NCBI GenBank assembly: GCA_963711215.1
Contig: CAVQDH010000013.1
Span: 248,001-312,000 of the forward strand
Reading direction: 5' to 3'
DNA length: 64,000 bases
From: WHUA01 sp963711215
GTDB lineage: Bacteria > Pseudomonadota > Alphaproteobacteria > UBA8366
Shown: piece by piece, positions 57,418 through 64,000 of the stretch
How positions within the stretch are numbered: the first letter of the stretch is position 1
How the letters are laid out: each line of letters opens with the position of its first letter
The notes under the pieces: generated by a model
The model's input: the letters and a program-made list of their open reading frames with translations, nothing else
Told to the model about the DNA's origin: nothing
Database searches by the model: none
Translations under genes and position numbers: made by a program

Positions 57418-58413
57418 ATGCGTTCCATCATAGTCGCCGCCGCACTCGCTGTCTCCCTGTCGGCACCCCTCTCGACCGCCGTGTCGACCGCCATGGCGGC
57501 CCCCGCGCGGGCAACGGTCGAGGTCGTCGCGTCGATCATGCCGGTGCATTCGCTCGTCGCGGGCGTCATGCAAGGCGTAGGCACGCCGCACCTGCTGGTG
57601 CCGGGCGGCGCGTCGCCGCACAGCTTCACGCTCCGGCCGTCCGATGCCCGCCACCTCAACCAGGCGAAGGCGGTGTTCTGGATCGGCCCGCAGATCGAGA
57701 GCTTCCTCGAGCGGCCGCTCGAAGCGCTCACGCGCAAAGCCGTGGTCGTCTCGCTGGTCGACGCCAAGGGGATGACGCGGCTGCCGTACCGCGAGGGCGG
57801 GCCGTGGGAGCCGGATGCGGACGAAGACGCGCATCACGGCGCGCCTGCGGGCGCGCATCCCGAAGGCGGGGGGCACGCGCACGGCGAATACGGCATCGAC
57901 GGCCATGTCTGGCTCGACCCGCAGAACGCGATCGCGATGACGCAGGCGATCGCGGCGGCGCTGGACCGCGCCGACCCGGCGCATAAGGCGCGGTATGAGA
58001 GCAACGCCGCGCAGATGGTCGCGCGGCTGCACGCGCTCGACAAAACGCTGCGCGAGGCGCTGGCGCCGGCAAAGGGCAAGCGCTACATCGTCTTTCACGA
58101 CGGCTACCATTACTTCGAGGCGCGCTACGGGCTGACGCCCGCCGGGTCGATCACGGTGAGCCCGGAAGTGAGCCCGGGCGCCAAGCGCCTCGTCGAGATC
58201 CGCGACCGCATCCGGCGGGACAAGGCGGCCTGCGTCTTCGCCGAGCCGCAGTTCCAGCCGCGGCTGGTCGGCACGGTGATCGAGGGAACCGGCGCCCGGG
58301 CGGCGACGCTGGACCCGCTGGGCGCGGCGCTCAAGCCGGGGCCCGATGCCTATTTCCAGCTGCTGCGGAACCTCGCGAAAGATCTCGACGCCTGCCTCTC
58401 CGGCGCCGCGTGA
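57418..58413 (+). CDS. znuA: Zinc ABC transporter substrate-binding protein
   Basis: A 331-residue periplasmic zinc-binding protein. It has a signal peptide at the N-terminus ('VAAALAVSLSAPLSTAVS'), a first metal His in 'GGASPHSFTLRPSDA', a His/Asp-rich loop near residues 135-160 typical of ZnuA, 'GHVWLDPQNA', 'FHDGYHYFEARYGL' and a terminal 'AEPQFQP' segment. The permease and ATPase genes (znuB, znuC) are not next to it, unusual for this locus, so they must lie elsewhere. Confidence 0.93.
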   Translation: MRSIIVAAALAVSLSAPLSTAVSTAMAAPARATVEVVASIMPVHSLVAGVMQGVGTPHLLVPGGASPHSFTLRPSDARHLNQAKAVFWIGPQIESFLERPLEALTRKAVVVSLVDAKGMTRLPYREGGPWEPDADEDAHHGAPAGAHPEGGGHAHGEYGIDGHVWLDPQNAIAMTQAIAAALDRADPAHKARYESNAAQMVARLHALDKTLREALAPAKGKRYIVFHDGYHYFEARYGLTPAGSITVSPEVSPGAKRLVEIRDRIRRDKAACVFAEPQFQPRLVGTVIEGTGARAATLDPLGAALKPGPDAYFQLLRNLAKDLDACLSGAA

Positions 58414-58422
58414 AGCGGCGGC

Positions 58423-58944
58423 TCAGCGGGGCGACGGGCCGATCATGCGCACGGCCTCGCCGGCCCGCGCGTTGATCACCACCGTGCCGGACAGCAGGTC
58501 GTGGACGTGCCGCCGGCGGTTGCTGAAGACCGCCACGAGCAGGATCAGGCCGCCCGTGAGCGGCACCAGGAACCAGAACAGGGCCGAGGCGATGAAGGCC
58601 TGCAGGTAGGCGGGGCGGGCGCCGTTCCAGCTCCGCACCTGCAGCCCGAGCAGGCGCATGCCGAGCGTCGCCGAGACCTCGCCGCCGACCGTCAGCGTGT
58701 CGTAGATCACGAACAAAGGCGCGGCCCAAAGCACGAAGATCAACGCCGTCAGGATGAAAAAAGTCAGGATGTTGAAGATCCAGACCAGCACCACCAGGGC
58801 GGTCAGCAGGATGGAATCGACGCAGAAGGCAAGGCTGCGCCGCCAGAGCAGGCCGTCATAGAACTCCGGCCTGTCGAGCGGGTCCGGCGGCTCCCCGGTC
58901 CAGTCGAACGGCGCATCGATGCGCTCGGGCAGATTTGAAGGCAC
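58423..58944 (-). CDS. RDD-family membrane protein
   Basis: A 173-residue protein with the RDD domain: 'GLLWRRSLAFCVDSILL' with the Arg and Asp, then membrane helices ending in '..TGGLILLVAVFSNRRRHVHDL' and 'LSGTVVI', which is the typical RDD end. A GTG at 58944 with a GGGAG ribosome site is preferred; the frame extends to an ATG at 59007, but the intervening DNA looks like promoter. Function of the family is mostly unknown. It converges with znuA. Confidence 0.85.
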   Translation of the reverse strand: MPSNLPERIDAPFDWTGEPPDPLDRPEFYDGLLWRRSLAFCVDSILLTALVVLVWIFNILTFFILTALIFVLWAAPLFVIYDTLTVGGEVSATLGMRLLGLQVRSWNGARPAYLQAFIASALFWFLVPLTGGLILLVAVFSNRRRHVHDLLSGTVVINARAGEAVRMIGPSPR

Positions 58945-59035
58945 GGCATACTCCCGACCGGTTGGTAGGTCAGTATGCCATATGGGGTGCGCCGGCGGCG
59001 CCGGCAAATTGCGCGCGCAGGGCGGCGCCTGCCGC

Positions 59036-59965
59036 CTAGGGCGAGATCGCCGAGGGCGGGATGAGATCCTTGGCGGCTTCCGCGGGCTTCTGGCGCAGCA
59101 GCGTGACCTCGATGCGCCGGTTTGCCGGCGCGTCCGGTTTCCGCGGGTCGAGCGGCATCTGCGAGGCGCCGCCGCGCACCGCGTCGAAGCGCCGGTCGGG
59201 CGTGCCGTATTTTGCCAGCAGCTTGCGCGCCGCGTAGGCCCGCTCGATCGAGATCGCCCAGTTCGTCGTGCCGAGCGCCACTTTCTCGTCGCTGGGGGTG
59301 GTGTAGCCGGCGATCAGGACCTGGTTCGGCATGCGGTCGACCACGTCGGCGATCACCCGCATCAGCTTGCGGCCGGTCTCGTTCAGCTCCGTGCCGCCGG
59401 GCTTGAACAGCGGCCTCTTCTCGCTGTCCATCAGGCGGATGCGGAGGCCATCCTTGACGATGTCGATGCTGATCGAGTCGTAGAGCTCGGTGAGCTCCGG
59501 AATCTGCTCGATCGCGTGTTGAATGGCCGTCTTCGCGGCGTCGAACTGCCGCTCCTCGTCGGTGTTGCGGGGGAAGTCCGTGCGCCGCGGCGTCTTGATG
59601 CGATCCTGCGGATCACCCTTGGAGACGTCCTGTTCCTTGCGCGTGATCTCCTGGTGGCGGACTTCCGTGAGCTGCGTCGGCGTTTGCCCCGGGATCCGGA
59701 TCGGTCCCGGGTCGGTCGCCGAGATGCCGCCGACCAGCCCGCCGCTCCCGGTCGAGTTGTTGGTCGCGCCGACCGGCTCGAAATAGTTCGAGATGCCCTG
59801 TTTCTGCTCTTCCGTGGTCGCGTTGAGCAGCCACAGCAGCAGGAAGAACGCCATCATGGCGGTGACGAAGTCGGCATAGGCGACCTTCCAGGCCGACCCG
59901 CCATGCACTTCGGGGGCGATCTTCTTCTTGATGACGAGGATTTCGCGTTCGTTCGGGCGCGCCAT
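59036..59965 (-). CDS. motB: Flagellar stator protein MotB, copy 2
   Basis: A 309-residue MotB-like protein. One membrane helix holds the proton-channel Asp32 in 'WKVAYADFVTAMMAFFLL'. A linker and an OmpA-like peptidoglycan-binding domain follow ('VLIAGYTTPSDEKVALGTTN', 'RRIEVTLLRQ'). It follows motB copy 1 with a 4-bp gap and shares the N-terminal motif, but the two differ strongly in the linker and C-terminal domain, so the duplication is old. Confidence 0.9.
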   Translation of the reverse strand: MARPNEREILVIKKKIAPEVHGGSAWKVAYADFVTAMMAFFLLLWLLNATTEEQKQGISNYFEPVGATNNSTGSGGLVGGISATDPGPIRIPGQTPTQLTEVRHQEITRKEQDVSKGDPQDRIKTPRRTDFPRNTDEERQFDAAKTAIQHAIEQIPELTELYDSISIDIVKDGLRIRLMDSEKRPLFKPGGTELNETGRKLMRVIADVVDRMPNQVLIAGYTTPSDEKVALGTTNWAISIERAYAARKLLAKYGTPDRRFDAVRGGASQMPLDPRKPDAPANRRIEVTLLRQKPAEAAKDLIPPSAISP

Positions 59966-59969
59966 TCGC

Positions 59970-60917
59970 TTACCCCTTCGGCTTCGGGGCGGGCGCGCCG
60001 ACCGTCTGGCTCGACGGGTCACGGCGCATGAGCAGGATGCTGACGCGGTTATTGTGGTCCGACTTCAGCACGCCGGGCTGCAGCGGCTCCTTGTCGGCCT
60101 TGCCGATGACGCGGGCAAAGCGCGGCTTGGCGACGCCGAAGGCGGACAGGATGACCCGTGCCGCGTCGGCGCGGTTGCCGGAGATCTCCCACTTCCGGCC
60201 GCCTTCGGGGATCGACTTGTCCCAGTCGTCGGTGTGCCCGGTGATCGAGATGCGGTTCGGCAGCGGGCCGATGATCGAGGCGATGATCGCGATCAGATGC
60301 TTGCCCCGCTCGGTGTAGGTCGAGTCCTTTCCCGCGAACATCCGAAGCTTGGTGCGATCGAGGATCTGGATGAGCAGCCCTTCGGGAGTCGGCTCCAGCA
60401 TCAGGTTGTCCTGCATCTGCGCGAGCTCGGGAATTTCCTGCACCGCCTGGCGCAACGCGGCGATGACCTGCTTGAAGCGGTCATCGTCCGCGTCGTCGAC
60501 CTGATGCTCGTCGACACCGTCGGTATAGCCGCCGCCGACGACCGCGGGCGCGTCCTCCTTGCCTTCGCTCGATCCGGTGTCGCGGCTGCCGAAGGTCGGG
60601 ATGGCGACGGTAATGCGGGGCGGCGAGCCGGAGGACCTGAGCGCGCCCTGGGCGTCCATCGCCAGTCCCTTGAGCACGCTGCCGCTGCCGGTCTGCTCCT
60701 TGGATACGCCGACCGGCTCGAAGAAGTCCGAGATGCCCTGCTTCTTGTCTTCGGTGGTCACGTTGAGCAGCCACAGCAGCAGGAAGAACGCCATCATCGC
60801 CGTCACGAAGTCGGCGTAGGCGACCTTCCACGCGCCGCCATGCGGCTCTTCCGGCAGCTTGATCGTTTTCCGAAGAATGAGCGGGGGCTCTACCGCCGGT
60901 TCCAGCGTGTCGGCCAT
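59970..60917 (-). CDS. motB: Flagellar stator protein MotB, copy 1
   Basis: A 315-residue MotB. The channel Asp36 is in 'WKVAYADFVTAMMAFFLLL', followed by a plug/linker rich in Asp and Gly and an OmpA-like domain with 'ISITGHTDDWDKS' and 'NNRVSILLMRRD'. It lies 15 bp downstream of motA in one operon. It pairs with MotA to form the proton-driven stator anchored to peptidoglycan. Confidence 0.93.
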   Translation of the reverse strand: MADTLEPAVEPPLILRKTIKLPEEPHGGAWKVAYADFVTAMMAFFLLLWLLNVTTEDKKQGISDFFEPVGVSKEQTGSGSVLKGLAMDAQGALRSSGSPPRITVAIPTFGSRDTGSSEGKEDAPAVVGGGYTDGVDEHQVDDADDDRFKQVIAALRQAVQEIPELAQMQDNLMLEPTPEGLLIQILDRTKLRMFAGKDSTYTERGKHLIAIIASIIGPLPNRISITGHTDDWDKSIPEGGRKWEISGNRADAARVILSAFGVAKPRFARVIGKADKEPLQPGVLKSDHNNRVSILLMRRDPSSQTVGAPAPKPKG

Positions 60918-60932
60918 GGCGTTACCCGTGGC

Positions 60933-61793
60933 CTATGCGGCGGGCAGGTTTTGCGTCGCTTCCTCGAGCTCCAGGAAGCTGGGCCGCGTGTGGCTTTGCA
61001 GGATCTTGCGGGCGAATTCCACCGAGACCGCGGGGGCATAGCCCTGCAGGTGGGCGATCAGGCCGGCCTTGATGCAGACGAAATAGAGATGCTCTTCCTC
61101 CTGATTGCCCTTGAGGGCGGTGGCCATCGGGCCGACGAAGCCGTAGCAGAGGAGAATGCCGAGGAAGGTGCCGACGAGGGCGGCGCCGATCAGGTGGCCC
61201 AGCACGGCGGGCGGCTCGGTGATCGAGCCCATCGTGTGGATGACGCCGAGCACGGCTGCGACGATGCCGAGGCCGGGAAAGGCTTCGGCGAGCGACTGGA
61301 GCGCGTGGCTCACCCGGTGCTCTTCCTGATGGTGGGTGTCCAGCTCCTGATCCATCAGCCCTTCGAGCTCGTGGGGGTTATCGGTGCCGAGCGTCATCAG
61401 GCGGAGATAGTCGCAGAGAAACTCCTGGGCGTGATGGTTCGCCATGAAGCCGGGGTAGCGGGAAAACAGGTCGCTTTCTTCGGGGTGTTCCACATGCCCT
61501 TCGAGCGCGAGCATGCCTTTGGTCTTGGCGAGCTTGAAGACCTGATACAGCAGCGAGAGCAGCTCGACGTAGTCGTCCTTCTTGTATTTCGCGCCCTTCA
61601 TGACCGACCCGAAGGCCTTCAGGGTCTTGCCGAGCACGGTCTTGGAATTTGCGATAATATAGGCGCCGACGCCCGAGCCACCGATGATGATGAGCTCGAA
61701 CGGCTGCCACAGGACGTGCAGCTCGCCGCCCTGTGCCAGAAAGCTGCCGATGATGCAGCTGATGACGACCACGCCGCCGATGATTAGGAACAT
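60933..61793 (-). CDS. motA: Flagellar stator protein MotA
   Basis: A 286-residue stator subunit with four membrane helices. 'MFLIIGGVVVISCIIGSFLA' is the first; the cytoplasmic loop carries charged residues for FliG contact, and 'GIVAAVLGVIHTMGSI' and 'LVGTFLGILLCYGFVGP' form helices 3-4 with the conserved Pro-Gly features. It is the first gene of a motA-motB-motB operon. The start at 61793 is standard. Confidence 0.95.
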   Translation of the reverse strand: MFLIIGGVVVISCIIGSFLAQGGELHVLWQPFELIIIGGSGVGAYIIANSKTVLGKTLKAFGSVMKGAKYKKDDYVELLSLLYQVFKLAKTKGMLALEGHVEHPEESDLFSRYPGFMANHHAQEFLCDYLRLMTLGTDNPHELEGLMDQELDTHHQEEHRVSHALQSLAEAFPGLGIVAAVLGVIHTMGSITEPPAVLGHLIGAALVGTFLGILLCYGFVGPMATALKGNQEEEHLYFVCIKAGLIAHLQGYAPAVSVEFARKILQSHTRPSFLELEEATQNLPAA

Positions 61794-62016
61794 GTAATTA
61801 GGTACGCTATATGGAAATTCACCCCACGCTTGGCTAAATGAAAGTGATTAATATTGGCTTAAGCCAAGGATTTAGCGGAACTTGATGGAATTGGGGGCTG
61901 GGTTTTAAGATATTGGAATTAAATTACTTTAACGATGCGTTGACGGTTGCGTCATGGGGAGGCCGCCGCCCCGGCGGTGGCGGAACGACGAAAAATGATG
62001 AAGGTTGAAGCCTGAG
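61794..62016. other. AT-rich divergent region upstream of motA
   Basis: 223 bp, AT-richer than coding DNA. It contains a perfect 14-bp palindrome TTGGCTTAAGCCAA (61854-61867) nested inside GCTAAAT...ATTTAGC. It probably holds the mot operon and flavin-reductase promoters. No exact sigma54 or sigma28 site was recognised. Confidence 0.55.
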
Positions 62017-62505
62017 ATGGATGAGCAGCGCATAGTCATCGATTCCCGCCGTTTCCGCGAGGTCTGCGGGCATTATGCGACCGGCGTGGCCGTCGTGACG
62101 GCCTGCGGCGGGCAGGCGGGTATGGTCGGGGTGACGGTCAACTCCTTCACCTCGGTGTCGCTCGACCCGCCGCTGGTCCAGTTCAGCCTGGACCGGAAGG
62201 CGTCGGTCTTTCCGATCTTCACCGATGCGACGCATTTCGTGATCAACGTGCTGAGCACCGAGCAGCGCCAGCATTCGAGCCGGTTCGCGCTCAAGAGCGA
62301 CGCCTTCGAAGAGGTCGTCTACGCCGCCGGCATGCACGGCTGCCCGGTCCTGGAAGGCTGCATCGCCAATATCGAGTGCGAGAAATACGCGGTCTACGAC
62401 GCCGGCGACCACGTCATCATCCTGGGACGGGTGACGGCGCTGCATTGCGCGTCGGAGACCGAGCCCTTGCTGTTCTTCCGCGGGAGCTACGGCACCTTCA
62501 CCTGA
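62017..62505 (+). CDS. Flavin reductase-like FMN-binding protein
   Basis: A 162-residue protein of the flavin-reductase split-barrel family, supplying reduced FMN/FAD to monooxygenases or acting alone. Typical text is 'CGHYATGVAVVTAC', 'GMVGVTVNSFTSVSLDPPLV', 'FVINVLSTEQ' and 'LLFFRGSYGTF'. The ATG at 62017 is preferred over a TTG at 62005. No monooxygenase gene adjoins, so the partner is unknown. It converges with the threonine dehydratase gene. Confidence 0.9.
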   Translation: MDEQRIVIDSRRFREVCGHYATGVAVVTACGGQAGMVGVTVNSFTSVSLDPPLVQFSLDRKASVFPIFTDATHFVINVLSTEQRQHSSRFALKSDAFEEVVYAAGMHGCPVLEGCIANIECEKYAVYDAGDHVIILGRVTALHCASETEPLLFFRGSYGTFT

Positions 62506-62509
62506 TCGC

Positions 62510-63733
62510 TCAGCCCGAGCGGGCGGTGTCGCCGAGCCGCCAGGTGGGGAAGCCCTCCGCCTCGAGGTGGTGGATGATCTCGGCGATATGGTCCGCGTCC
62601 TGTGTCTCGATCACGATGTCGACGTCCGCCTGCTTGACCGGCACGTCGAAGAACAGCCGCTGGTGCACGATCTCGACGATGTTGCCGCCGAGCTCGCCGA
62701 TCTGCTCGGCGACGCGCGCCAGGATGCCGGGCGTGTCGCTGATGGTCACGCGCAGCCGCGCCATCTGCCCGCTGCGCACCATGCCGCGCAGCAGGACGGA
62801 GGCGAGGATGCGGGAGTCGATGTTGGCGCCGCTCACCACCAGGACGACCGTCTTGCCGAGAAAGCGCTCGCGCATCGCGGTCAGCGCCGCGAGCGGCGCC
62901 GCGCCCGCGCCTTCGGCCAGCACCTTGGCCGCGCAGAGCATGGTCTGCACCGCGTCTTCGAGCGCCAGCTCATCGGCGACCACCATGTCGGCGACGAGCG
63001 CGCGGATGATCGGCAGCGTCAGCTTGCCGGGAGTCTTGACGGCGATGCCCTCGGCCAGCGTGGCCCCGCCGGGGGGAATGGGATCGCCCCGCAGGCTGCA
63101 CCGCATCGACGGGTAGAGGGCCGCCTCGACGCCGACGACCTCCGCCTTGCGGCCCGACGCGGCGACCGCGGTCGCGATGCCGGAGATCAGGCCGCCGCCG
63201 CCGACCGGCACGATCAGCGCGTCGAAGGCGGGCAGATCGTCGAGGATCTCCAGCCCGACCGTGCCCTGGCCGGCAATGATGGCTTCGTCATCGAAGGGAT
63301 GCACGAAGGTCAGCTTTTCCTTCCGCATGATGTCTTCGGCGAAGGGCATGCAGCTGCTGATCGTGTCGCCTTCCAGCAGGACGCGGGCGCCGAGCGCCTC
63401 GGTGCGGTTGATCTTGGTGAAGGGAGTCGTCATCGGCATGACGATGGTCGCGGGAATGCCGAGCCGCCGGGCGTGATAGGCGACGCCCTGGGCGTGGTTG
63501 CCGGCCGAGACGGCGATGACGCCGTTCTTCGCCTGCCCGGCGGTCAGGCTCGCCAGCTTCACCAGGGCGCCGCGGTCCTTGAAGGACCCGGTGTATTGCA
63601 GCGTTTCGAGCTTGAGATAGACCTCGGCCCCGGTCAGCGCCGAGAGCGGGCCGGAGCGGATGGTCGGCGTGCGCGCCACGGCGCCCTGGAGGGTGCGCGC
63701 AGCCGCGCGGATCGTATCGATGGTTACCGTCAT
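62510..63733 (-). CDS. Threonine dehydratase (PLP-dependent, with ACT domain)
   Basis: A 407-residue fold-type II PLP enzyme converting threonine or serine to oxoacids and ammonia. The PLP Lys52 is in 'YTGSFKDRGALV'; 'SAGNHAQG' and 'VGGGGLISG' bind the phosphate and substrate. An ACT domain at about 330-400 ('TISDTPGILARVAEQIGEL') points to allosteric control. The single ACT-like domain and length favour the catabolic/biosynthetic hybrid type common in alphaproteobacteria rather than long IlvA. It is intact. Confidence 0.92.
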   Translation of the reverse strand: MTVTIDTIRAAARTLQGAVARTPTIRSGPLSALTGAEVYLKLETLQYTGSFKDRGALVKLASLTAGQAKNGVIAVSAGNHAQGVAYHARRLGIPATIVMPMTTPFTKINRTEALGARVLLEGDTISSCMPFAEDIMRKEKLTFVHPFDDEAIIAGQGTVGLEILDDLPAFDALIVPVGGGGLISGIATAVAASGRKAEVVGVEAALYPSMRCSLRGDPIPPGGATLAEGIAVKTPGKLTLPIIRALVADMVVADELALEDAVQTMLCAAKVLAEGAGAAPLAALTAMRERFLGKTVVLVVSGANIDSRILASVLLRGMVRSGQMARLRVTISDTPGILARVAEQIGELGGNIVEIVHQRLFFDVPVKQADVDIVIETQDADHIAEIIHHLEAEGFPTWRLGDTARSG

Positions 63734-63830
63734 GCAGCGCCTGTCCCACGTCGTGTTGCGCTTCTCGTCCCGAAGCGGAGCTTACACCGGCAGGCCTGCG
63801 GATCGACACTCCCGGCGGGCCATCCGGTTG

Positions 63831-64000
63831 TCATTTTGACCGTTTCGGGGTGATCGTCAGCGTCGCGACCGCCTGTCGGCGCGCGCTGTCGCGGTCGGCG
63901 GCGATCTCGAAGGAGCCGCCGTCGCGCCAGCGCTGCATGAGGTCGCGGTAATGCGGCGACAGCGGGTTGCCCGACTGCCCGGTCGCGATGATGAAGCGGC
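63831..64000 (-). CDS. Penicillin acylase (amidase) family protein, C-terminal end only
   Basis: The last 55 residues of a protein whose start is beyond the right edge. The text 'ATGQSGNPLSPHYRDLMQRW' is the characteristic C-terminal motif of the Ntn-hydrolase penicillin/AHL acylase beta chain, in which an Asn contacts the active site. The stop is at 63833-63831. The substrate (beta-lactam, acyl-homoserine lactone or other amide) cannot be told. Confidence 0.82.
   Translation of the reverse strand, partial: RFIIATGQSGNPLSPHYRDLMQRWRDGGSFEIAADRDSARRQAVATLTITPKRSK

Noticed and set aside
61919..61933. CtrA box upstream of motA
   Set aside because: The spacing is TTAA-N6-TTAA, one base short of the consensus N7.

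Overview
The window is a GC-rich chromosomal segment from an alphaproteobacterium. The best evidence is the conserved block rpoZ - rsh(spoT) - pdxJ - acpS - (mtgA) - lepB - rnc - era - recO - ... - parC, together with bactofilin/M23, motA-motB-motB, zur/znuA and a CtrA-type box. A Rhodospirillales-like lineage is my guess, not a demonstrated assignment. No rRNA, tRNA or CRISPR array was seen.

Layout. 1-5.0 kb: end of an Fpg/Nei-family DNA glycosylase, a GT-C-like membrane protein, a His-tailed EamA transporter and a CaiB-type CoA-transferase. 5.2-23.3 kb: an accessory catabolic region with five Fe(II)/2-oxoglutarate (TauD-like) dioxygenases, three of them in tandem. It also holds two more CoA-transferases, two enoyl-CoA hydratases, dienelactone hydrolase, GST, a GFA-family protein and a UbiD decarboxylase, plus an IS4 remnant. 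A lower-GC cassette (RidA, quinone reductase, ArsR regulator) is bounded by a 161-bp duplication of a dioxygenase 3' end. 23.5-30.1 kb: marR-emrA with a palindromic operator, a rhodanese, M23 peptidase-bactofilin, and a haloacid dehalogenase joined to an alpha/beta hydrolase. 30.1-45.1 kb: core genes (slt, dapA, smpB, udg, NYN, rpoZ to recO). 45.1-50.2 kb: cargo between recO and parC, consisting of an AT-rich helicase gene broken by one TGA codon, a MerR/CDF metal-efflux pair and a BASS-family transporter. 50.3-64 kb: parC, bpt, a TPR-methyltransferase, a membrane protein flanked by a structured-RNA family, zur/znuA, an RDD protein, two MotBs and MotA, a flavin reductase, threonine dehydratase and the end of a penicillin acylase.

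Two things cut across the window. First, about 18 otherwise good genes, including pdxJ, dapA, rpoZ and recO, carry frameshifts. Most are a single extra base, which points to insertion-biased sequence error rather than gene decay; coordinates below span the repaired gene. Second, two families of intergenic palindromes recur many times.

The most novel-looking item is a three-copy family of structured RNAs at 54979-56800. Each copy has a 5' hairpin whose stem sequence changes while pairing is kept, then a GC-rich terminator-like hairpin with the same CCCCGCGC-type arms. Copies B and C lie in tandem, each with its own sigma70-like promoter, in a 400-bp gap between a permease-like gene and zur.
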